DNA from: Collinsella sp. AF20-14LB | GTDB taxonomy: Bacteria > Actinomycetota > Coriobacteriia > Coriobacteriales > Coriobacteriaceae | Assembly (NCBI RefSeq): GCF_003459505.1 | Contig: NZ_QRWD01000016.1 | Coordinates: 1 to 13,965, forward strand | Length of the DNA stretch: 13,965 nt | Reading direction: 5' to 3' | Part shown: positions 6,201 through 10,160 of the stretch, piece after piece | Numbering within the stretch: the first letter of the stretch is position 1 | Layout of the letters: every line of letters begins with the position of its first letter | Notes under the pieces: generated by a model | What the model saw: only the letters and a program-made list of their open reading frames with translations | What the model was told of the DNA's origin: nothing | Databases searched by the model: none | Translations under genes and position numbers: made by a program

Positions 6201-8077
6201 TCCTTAAGTTCGCACTGCTCGATAACGCCGCCCGTCATGGTAAGCGAAGCCTTGTCTCCCGACACGTCGATGACACCCGTATTGACGGTGTTCGCAGCGC
6301 CGTCGCACACAACGGCCTCGTCAGAGAGCACAACCGCTCCCCTGCTAGAAATAATGGCGCCCTTGTTGTAGCGACCACTCAGGGACACTTTCCCCGACAG
6401 CTCGAGGGATGCCCCCTCGGCAACATTGACCAGTACGGAGAAGCCGCTTTTCTTTGCCAAGATGGTATAGGGCTCATCCGACGTGATCTTAATCATCTTC
6501 CCGGCAGGAATCGTGAGCGTGGAGCCAAGCTTCACGTGCTTTTTCAGGGTGATGACGGTTTCCTTGTCATAGGGGGCCTCGTCGACCAGATCCTGAAGGG
6601 TCTTGGTGCTGTCATCGCTCACGGTACCGCCGACGCCGTCATCGATGGACTCGCGCGTGTAGACGATATCGACGCCAAAGAACGGGAGGTTCTCCGAGCC
6701 TTTGATGTCGTCCATGCTGTTTTCGATTGTGATCTTTTTAACCGTGCTGCCTTCAAACATACCCGAGGGTATTTCGGTGAGGCCGCGCCCGATCGTCACA
6801 TCCTTCACGCCACCTACGCCCGAGAAGGCCGCCGTGCCAACGGAAGTCACGGAATCCGGAATGGAAAGCTGCTCCGGCAACGTGCCGTAATAGAAGGCGT
6901 AGTTGCCAATTGTCTCAAGTGTCCTGGGAAGCTGGACGGCGACGTTGCTCTGGATAAAGGCCCACTCACCGATACTCTTCAGGCTGTCGTAAAGCCCCAC
7001 GATCTTAACCGGTGTGTAGCAGAACGCATTGTCCGGAATGTTCTGAAGCGAGGACAGATCCACGGACGCCTGCAGATTTTTGCACTCGTAAAAAGCCCCC
7101 CAGCCCATCTTTGTCACCTTGCTTAGATTGGGCACGCTCACCAGGCTGGCGCACCCCTGGAAAGCAGAGGATCCGATGCTCTTCAATGTGCCTGGGAAAT
7201 CGATCCCAGTCAATCTCGAGCAAGTCCGAAACGCCCCATCCCCGATGGACTCGATTTCGCTCAGCGCGGTGACGGACGTGAGAGAGGTGCATCCGTCAAA
7301 CATGTGCGAGGGGATCTTGGTAACCGAAGCGGGCAACGACACGCTTGTCAGAGACGTGCAGTCTTCGAACACGCCCGTTATGGTGTCGGAGAAGGCGACA
7401 TCTTTTGGAAACTCGATGCCTGTGAGGGCCGTAGCCCCCTCGAAGGCGCCCGAGCCCGAAATCATTTTGAGGGTTGAGGGGAGATCGATCTCCGAAAGGT
7501 TGCTGCAGCCATAGACCATCATGTTGGCGCTAATCTCCTCGACGCCCTCATCGAAATAGAGCTTTTCGAGCGAGCCAGCGTTTTGCAGCGAGCAAGCGAA
7601 GTTCTTGATGGAGCCAGGGATATGGAGCTCCTTGACCTTTGCGAACCTCCGGAAATTCCCTCCGTACATTTTTTCGAGCGTGTCGGGAAGCGTCAGCTGC
7701 TCAACGTTCTTGGCCACGATACCAGACGAGAAATAAAGTTTGGTGACTTTGTAGGTCTGGCCACCATGCTCGATGGAGCTGGGCACACTCACCGCGGTCA
7801 CACTGTCGTCGGCAACAATACCTGTGATTTCCGCCGTGCCCTTATCCGTGGTCTCGCACGAATAGGTCACGCCGTCCTGGGTGATCTCAAACTCCTCCGC
7901 AGTATACGCAGTCCGCGATTCCGTGGCCGCATATGCGACACCGGCCGTCGCGCCAACGGATAAACATCCGAAGCCGAGAACCAGCGCAAGGCAGAGAGCA
8001 GCGACTCTCTGCCCCCCCGCCGAAAACTTTCCTCTCCAATTCCCTTCTCCCCCTCTGGTGTCGCCCTCTCTTCCCAA
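281..8077 (-). CDS. giant LPXTG-type cell-wall-anchored adhesin (BspA-like LRR, beta-helix, multi-domain isopeptide stalk)
   Basis: About 2,598 residues. A signal peptide (hydrophobic core about 25-46, cleavage likely after AYA at 48-50) precedes BspA/LRR_5 leucine-rich repeats (about 95-475). A glycine-rich beta-helix follows (about 530-990), with repeated MTGG, GGGIY and DNxA-type turns. Next come two Cna_B domains (about 998-1170), a DUF5979/Cna_B-like domain (1174-1290), an FctA/Spy0128-like domain (1293-1410), a DUF11 domain (1410-1540), a second DUF5979-like domain (1546-1660) and six more FctA-like domains (about 1668-2515). Most stalk domains end in FTNTY, FTNGY or similar, the asparagine strand of intramolecular isopeptide domains. 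A Pro/Gly/Ser linker leads to MPDTG (2563-2567), a hydrophobic segment and RRRR, so sortase anchoring is expected. Inference: a stiff surface fibre presenting the LRR/beta-helix head to host or microbial ligands. The assigned start is TTG at 8077 with no Shine-Dalgarno; a better TTG at 8039 is out of frame across a G7 tract (see findings). Ligand unknown. Confidence 0.9.
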   Translation of the reverse strand: MGREGDTRGGEGNWRGKFSAGGQRVAALCLALVLGFGCLSVGATAGVAYAATESRTAYTAEEFEITQDGVTYSCETTDKGTAEITGIVADDSVTAVSVPSSIEHGGQTYKVTKLYFSSGIVAKNVEQLTLPDTLEKMYGGNFRRFAKVKELHIPGSIKNFACSLQNAGSLEKLYFDEGVEEISANMMVYGCSNLSEIDLPSTLKMISGSGAFEGATALTGIEFPKDVAFSDTITGVFEDCTSLTSVSLPASVTKIPSHMFDGCTSLTSVTALSEIESIGDGAFRTCSRLTGIDFPGTLKSIGSSAFQGCASLVSVPNLSKVTKMGWGAFYECKNLQASVDLSSLQNIPDNAFCYTPVKIVGLYDSLKSIGEWAFIQSNVAVQLPRTLETIGNYAFYYGTLPEQLSIPDSVTSVGTAAFSGVGGVKDVTIGRGLTEIPSGMFEGSTVKKITIENSMDDIKGSENLPFFGVDIVYTRESIDDGVGGTVSDDSTKTLQDLVDEAPYDKETVITLKKHVKLGSTLTIPAGKMIKITSDEPYTILAKKSGFSVLVNVAEGASLELSGKVSLSGRYNKGAIISSRGAVVLSDEAVVCDGAANTVNTGVIDVSGDKASLTMTGGVIEQCELKDAYCGAVHAKDGAHVVMKGGVIRKNHVSFSADGDGNYLSSTGIMLMGDAHLEMSNGSIEDNAGYQGGAVVMYSEARNQRASFEMTGGQLVRNRGYKLGNRTPSGAVHVEGNAEFTLKGGKIEDNIAYSDGKGGGVCVVDRGLQQGGRDHTAFTMKGGSVSGNSASAGGGIYTYSDDVKLSAGEIKDNTARNMGGGVYSEGNEYLVYSTLHIENALVVDNHAKKQGGGMWFCPTGDAKVYVQNGGLIARNSADEAGDDLVFTGFKDAKYKLTLANRAPGGGKVSWYRDGGLFNPEGTYAETNTEIPRFSPDGGNGEPLSFTDATPNVALKSVMSEDVYNLGRGQTSLTISGNTAERGGGIGANGGVIIGKSENIDIPIKKVWENPRIPHPNKVKVNLKNGDTVIDSITLSESNDWKGVFSNLPAGAHYTVSEDPVEGYDSAVTGDAERGFTVTNTSTAKVSVPVEKKWVGPAAEKATVRLLADGKDTGESAELSKSNSWKHSFEGLPKYSKSGSVIDYAVAEVPVEGYSSKVTGDAERGFTVTNTVKTGELDVSKTVVAREGLAVDADKIFKFVVEATDAAGRNKVSGTYGDATFEDGKATLKLKDGQTARITGLPAGTAYTVTERAADGYKAAVNGAEGSRADGSISADQVASAAFTNTFDPAPATASVPELTKVLAGGRKPGLQEGEFTFELSLTDGAGNVLEGYPIEAKNDKDGKVSFGELSFTNLGTYHATVTEKANGDVLIEDDAHAYTFDITVTQTGAGLKAEISNERGKKTFTNTFTPHDNTKTVTKADASGAKVNVDGRLVGVGDTLTYTIGWANNSVDDRGAAQAADVTVTDVLPKGVNYVEGSADGAAYDAATRTLTWSLGEQAAGATGTLSFDVKVSAEAAVVDDISNTATVKVGENESQTNTTHNSVSREGSLTVKKTVVGGDSQREFGFTVALTDGDGEPVSGTFGKGEHAVTFADGKANFTLKDGGEKIISGLPVGAHYTVTEDAAEGYATTVNRADGSKAEGAVTEDGATVAFTNTYGTATGGRDVSTAGLFTKTLKGRDWAEGDSFQFALAGEGDAPMPEGSADGSKTVSVTAAAGTKAGDRVAFDFGSIRYTLNDIKDAGFAEVGGKRVRAKTFTYTVREVKPDDGSAIAGVAYDDHVATMTVTVTDDGSGNLTATTPAIAQASGGDFVNTYTTKLDYSARVGVRLSKTLSGHAMEAGQFAFTVTADAETAAKLGLKTGKDAYAVAAADDGAAGLVDLIGGTAESDVKFTDADAGKVYRFTATETKLGGEGYTNDTAPRTVTIAPAYDAATGKLTVTTTVARDGVEVARSEVSTADDAMAAPAPVTVAFQNSYEATGTLGGEGNVAINATKTLTGRAAKAGEFPFSVRDARGNVVATATNRASGDGVAAGLAFSPIAYTTDALERMVGDGTATRAADGSWVIPYTVSEDGTDRLPAGVTAATSSFGITVKVTDNGKGGLDVAVTYPEGSDGTLSFVNGYSAGEATVDIAGTKTLALGQAGLGLTQADIAGRYTFKIEPLDGAPAPVDASGKTVTEATNDAAGNVVLGRVTFKQPSDLDGVEIDGDGLRTKTFAYRVSESGSVDGVANDATATRTFTVRVVEDTAAGTLVAKVLPAEGTPEGKGAFEFTNTYVVSPTPSSVTDQIKVSKKLEGRGLAAGEFEFQLVEIAADGSESVVATGKNAADGTVELSPVPYTAPGTHSYELREVAGTAGGVTYDKTTYRVRTTVTDAGNGTLAVKHELADAEGNAVGDTSVTFTNGYEAAPVTLKLGAAKVLKGAELKAGQFSFELKSRDGKVMSTAKNAADGSVTFDALTFKQAGTYTFTVSEVDDGQAHVTYDKAVHKIVVTVSDEAADGTKTGYLSAKVSYEGDANLPPVFTNSYAEEPGTPGTPENPGTPGGGSGGGSDNGSGSGASGDGSKGGMPDTGDRSLPLEALGAMAGIGALTAAGGAVLYRRRR
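389..403 (-). other. MPDTG-type sortase signal region of the adhesin
   Basis: The adhesin ends with Gly-Gly-MPDTG (MPDTG encoded by 391-377 on the minus strand), then a hydrophobic stretch rich in Ala, Gly and Leu and four arginines before the stop at 281. This is the tripartite LPXTG sorting signal with Met in place of Leu. Class A or housekeeping-type sortases cleave between Thr and Gly and attach the protein to peptidoglycan. No sortase gene lies in the window, so the enzyme must be encoded elsewhere. Confidence 0.8.
4572..4613 (-). repeat. 42-bp direct repeat, copy 1 (in second Cna_B domain)
   Basis: This stretch is identical to 4842-4883. It encodes the end of a Cna_B domain (VTGDAERGFTVTNT on the minus strand). 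The copies are 270 bases (90 codons) apart, so recombination between them would delete or duplicate exactly one domain in frame. Confidence 0.85.
4842..4883 (-). repeat. 42-bp direct repeat, copy 2 (in first Cna_B domain)
   Basis: This is the second exact copy of the 4572-4613 repeat, at the corresponding position of the neighbouring Cna_B domain. Identity at the nucleotide level, not only the protein level, indicates recent domain duplication or gene conversion. Confidence 0.85.
8012..8018 (-). repeat. G7 homopolymer tract in the adhesin N-terminal coding region
   Basis: Seven consecutive G on the minus strand (C on the plus strand) lie between the candidate start codons and the signal-peptide hydrophobic core. 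No in-frame ATG, GTG or TTG lies between this tract and the hydrophobic core, so any translation of the adhesin must cross it. The position is typical of slipped-strand phase-variation switches. Confidence 0.7.
8037..8054 (-). promoter_or_regulatory. ribosome-binding site and alternative TTG start, out of frame with the adhesin in this allele
   Basis: On the minus strand AGGGGGAG (8054-8047) is followed after seven bases by TTG (8039-8037), an almost ideal Shine-Dalgarno spacing. The encoded start is Met-Glu-Arg-Lys-Val-Phe, a typical short basic N-region. In this sequence that frame stops after 50 codons at TGA (7889-7887). With six or nine G in the tract at 8012-8018 it would continue into the adhesin as MERKVFGGGQRVAALC. 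The annotated TTG at 8077 has no comparable ribosome-binding site. Confidence 0.6.
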
Positions 8078-8351
8078 GAGCGATCTATTGATTAGGACAG
8101 ATTAAAGACAACATTATGCCCAAAGAGGTCCATCATGGAGATAATCCACGTCTTCGCCCGAAATGGTAATAAATTGGCAGGATTAATCGGCGAACAACTG
8201 AACGAAGAGCAATCTACTAATGGCACACAAATGGCGGCGCCAACACCTGAAGTGCATAGTCTCCGATCCCCAGACAACACCATCGAGCGCCGCAGGGCGC
8301 AGGATTAAATTGTTCAGATTCACATGCCTTTACGGGTGTTTTCCTAGTCCC
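8078..8351. other. upstream region of the adhesin gene, no gene recognised
   Basis: About 270 bases, visibly richer in A and T than the flanking genes, between the adhesin start and the insertion sequence. It should hold the adhesin promoter. TTGTTC and TTTATT 18 bases apart on the minus strand (around 8170-8200) are a possible pair, and CATAAT near 8115 is another -10 candidate, but neither is convincing. A small hairpin (8287-8291 with 8296-8300) is present. The sequence TTAATCCTGC occurs twice on the minus strand (near 8180 and 8305). The minus-strand frame at 8092-8283 (63 codons) shows no coding character and no ribosome-binding site that I trust. Confidence 0.5.
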
Positions 8352-8359
8352 AAAAAGAC
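8352..8359 (+). repeat. target-site duplication, left copy (AAAAAGAC)
   Basis: AAAAAGAC abuts the left terminal repeat of the insertion sequence and recurs exactly at 9844-9851 beyond the right end. Eight-base duplications are usual for IS256-family elements. The match extends outward by two C, so a 9- or 10-base reading cannot be excluded. Confidence 0.85.
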
Positions 8360-8383
8360 GATCGCGTCGAAAATGTTGGTGTA
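8360..8383 (+). repeat. left terminal inverted repeat of the IS256-family element
   Basis: It begins GATCGCGTCGAAAATG and continues TTGGTGTA. Aligned without gaps to the reverse complement of 9820-9843, 19 of 24 bases agree. The inner GTGTAA recalls the IS256 family end. Confidence 0.85.
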
Positions 8384-8416
8384 AGAGTGGCACCCTAACG
8401 TCCCTTTAACGAAGAA

Positions 8417-8478
8417 CGGCCTTCGTCCTAGAATCTGAAATCACCACAACAACAGGTTCTAGGAAAGGACGAAGACCG
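8417..8478 (+). promoter_or_regulatory. inverted repeat in the transposase leader
   Basis: CGGCCTTCGTCCTAGAA (8417-8433) is complementary to 8457-8478 apart from a five-base bulge and one G-U pair. The right arm contains the purine-rich stretch AGGAAAGGACGAAG just before the transposase ATG (8481). A transcript entering from outside the element would fold and hide the ribosome-binding region. This fold-back protection against read-through expression is known from IS10 and IS50; its use here is inference. Confidence 0.5.
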
Positions 8479-8480
8479 CT

Positions 8481-9761
8481 ATGGAAATCTTATCAGACCC
8501 GACGCCGGACATGCTCGCCATGCCCCGTTTCGACGACGGCGCCATCGACATGCAGGAGCTGCTCAGGCGCCTCGCCGAGCAGGTCGTGAACGCCGTGATG
8601 GACGCCGAGGCCGACCAGCTGTGCGGGGGCGGGTCGAACAGCCGAAACGGCTACCGCGAGAGGTCGCTCGCCACCTGCGTCGGCACGCTGACGCTGCGCA
8701 TCCCGAAGCTCCGCACCGGCAGCTTCTTCCCGGACGACGTGATCGAGCGCTACCAGCGCGCGGACCGCGCCCTCGTTGCCGCCGTCGCCGAGATGTACGC
8801 CACCGGCACGAGCACCCGCAAGGTGCAGAGGGTGGCCGAGAAGATGGGCGTCTCCAGGCTCTCCAAGGACCAGGTGAGCGCCATCGCGTCGAGCCTGGAC
8901 GCCGACATCGAGGAGCTCTGCGCAAGGCCGCTCGACGGCTCGCCGGTGCCCTACGTCTGGCTCGACGCGACCTACGTCAAGTGCCGCCGCGAGGGGCGCG
9001 TTGCCTCCACCGCCGTGGTCACCGCCATCGGCTGCGACGCGGGCGGCTGGAGGCGCGTCCTGGGCGTCGACGTGGTGGACACCGAGTCATACGACTCGTG
9101 GCTCGCCTTCCTGCGGACCATCCGCTCGCGCGGGGCGGCGGGCGTGCGGCTCATCGTCTCGGACGCCCACCCGGGCCTCGTCCGCGCGCTCGGCGAGGTC
9201 TTCCAGGGCGCCGCGTGGCAGCGCTGCGCCGTCCACCTCATGCGCGACTGCATGCGCGAGGCGAGCTCCTGGCAGCTCAGGCGCCGCGTGGGCAGGATCG
9301 TCTCGCAGGTGTTCCGCGGGCGCGACGCCGCCACCGTGACGGCCATGTACCACGCGGCGTGCGACATGCTGGCGGGGTGCTGCCCGAGGGCGGCGGCTGT
9401 GCTGGAGGAGGCCGAGCCCGACGCGCTGGCCTACCTCGACTTCCCGCCGACCCACTGGAAGCGCCTGCGCACCAACAACGTGCAGGAGAGGACCAACCGA
9501 GAGATAAAGCGCAGGTCGCGCGTCGTGCAGGTGTTCCCGTCAACGGGCTCGCTGGTGCGGCTCGCGGGCGCGGTCATGTGCGAGCAGGACGAAATATGGC
9601 AGGAGTCCAGGTACTTCTCGGAGGAGAGGATGAACGAGCTCTACGACGAGGGCCGCACGCGCGGGATCGACGGCCCCGTCGACTGGGCGCGGCTTGAGGC
9701 GGAGGCCAGGAAGATGATCGAATCGGGCCTCGAGCTTGCGGACAGGGTCGAGGCGGCATAG
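8481..9761 (+). CDS. IS256-family (Mutator-type) transposase
   Basis: A 426-residue DDE transposase, the usual size for the family. It catalyses cutting and strand transfer of the surrounding element. The likely catalytic triad is visible: Asp162 in VWLDATYVK, Asp228 in LIVSDAHPG and Glu336 in TNNVQERTNRE. The family's Cys/His motif is present as RCAVHLMRD (248-256). The N-terminal region (about 20-130) includes NGYRERS and LRIPKLRTGSFFP, conserved in Transposase_mut proteins. The reading frame is uninterrupted, both ends are normal and all key residues are present, so the enzyme should be active. The start is ATG, with AAAGGA about 12 bases upstream inside a leader hairpin, so translation is probably weak. 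GC content is as high as that of the host genes, suggesting exchange among related high-GC bacteria. Confidence 0.95.
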   Translation: MEILSDPTPDMLAMPRFDDGAIDMQELLRRLAEQVVNAVMDAEADQLCGGGSNSRNGYRERSLATCVGTLTLRIPKLRTGSFFPDDVIERYQRADRALVAAVAEMYATGTSTRKVQRVAEKMGVSRLSKDQVSAIASSLDADIEELCARPLDGSPVPYVWLDATYVKCRREGRVASTAVVTAIGCDAGGWRRVLGVDVVDTESYDSWLAFLRTIRSRGAAGVRLIVSDAHPGLVRALGEVFQGAAWQRCAVHLMRDCMREASSWQLRRRVGRIVSQVFRGRDAATVTAMYHAACDMLAGCCPRAAAVLEEAEPDALAYLDFPPTHWKRLRTNNVQERTNREIKRRSRVVQVFPSTGSLVRLAGAVMCEQDEIWQESRYFSEERMNELYDEGRTRGIDGPVDWARLEAEARKMIESGLELADRVEAA

Positions 9762-9819
9762 GATATCAACCGTGTTCCAGGTTCCAGGACGCCGGGCCGA
9801 CTCGCTTCGGATCGGACGC

Positions 9820-9843
9820 TACACCAACTTTCTCGACACTACC
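9820..9843 (-). repeat. right terminal inverted repeat of the IS256-family element
   Basis: Read on the minus strand it starts GGTAGTGTCGAGAAAG and continues TTGGTGTA, matching the left end at 19 of 24 positions. It begins 58 bases after the transposase stop codon. Confidence 0.85.
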
Positions 9844-9851
9844 AAAAAGAC
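9844..9851 (+). repeat. target-site duplication, right copy (AAAAAGAC)
   Basis: An exact copy of 8352-8359. Removing the element and one copy restores AAAAAGACCGGTCT, so the insertion fell beside the 10-base palindrome AGACCGGTCT (9849-9858). Confidence 0.85.
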
Positions 9852-9853
9852 CG

Positions 9854-10037
9854 GTCTGACGCTGCGCCACGAAAAGGGCCTATCTACTACGTTTAGGTCA
9901 CAGGGGTCGACCATAGCCGACTTTTTCGAAAATCGGCAAGCTTTCTACCTGCGATTTTGTTTTTGCAAATTCCAGGATGGTCGAAGGTGGCCGGTTTAAC
10001 GTAGTAGATGGCCGCATTTCGTGGCAAACGGTCCGAC
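9854..10037. repeat. large imperfect inverted repeat (foldback element), non-coding
   Basis: Two 61-base arms, 9854-9914 and 9977-10037, are complementary without gaps. The outer 40 bases match at 31 positions, including TCTACTACGTT and GCCACGAAA. The innermost 8 (TCGACCAT) match perfectly, and 13 bases between them do not pair. The 62-base centre holds its own hairpin (GCCGA 9916-9920 with TCGGC 9933-9937). Short open frames across it on both strands have no ribosome-binding sites and look incidental. It could be a MITE-like or palindromic intergenic repeat, or a structured RNA. I cannot tell its copy number from this window. Confidence 0.7.
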
Positions 10038-10076
10038 CCAAGACCCAAGGCAGCCAACCTCGAATGGCCATTCTCG

Positions 10077-10145
10077 AAGTTGCGGTGGAATACGGACTGA
10101 ATTGGCCCCTTAAAGGCAAAAACACTCCGTATTCCACCGCAACTT
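10077..10145. repeat. perfect 20-bp inverted repeat with 29-base loop
   Basis: AAGTTGCGGTGGAATACGGA (10077-10096) is exactly complementary to 10126-10145. The loop is 29 bases and contains CCTTAAAGG. The structure starts 15 bases beyond the stop codon of the TadA-glycerate kinase gene and may end or protect that transcript, although no T-run follows on the minus strand. It may also belong to the same intergenic element as 9854-10037. Confidence 0.75.
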
Positions 10146-10160
10146 ATAGGGAGATAGGCC

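Larger units (their letters stand above)
8360..9843 (+). mobile_element. complete IS256-family insertion sequence
   Basis: A 1,484-base element with 24-base imperfect terminal inverted repeats (8360-8383 and 9820-9843; 19 of 24 match, sharing GTCGA and GTTGGTGTA). A single full-length Mutator-type transposase gene fills it. It is flanked by an exact 8-base direct duplication, and the outer ends are G as in IS256 relatives. All parts are intact, so the insertion is probably recent and the element potentially active. It lies about 280 bases upstream of the adhesin gene, pointing away from it, and about 10 bases from a foldback sequence at 9854-10037. Confidence 0.92.

Noticed and set aside
8092..8283. 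A 63-codon minus-strand leader frame upstream of the adhesin
   Set aside because: There is no ribosome-binding site at its start and no recognisable or compositionally coding sequence.
8621..9697. A 358-codon frame overlapping the transposase in another frame
   Set aside because: It is extremely rich in Arg, Ala and His and has no family features. The transposase in the other frame carries all expected motifs.
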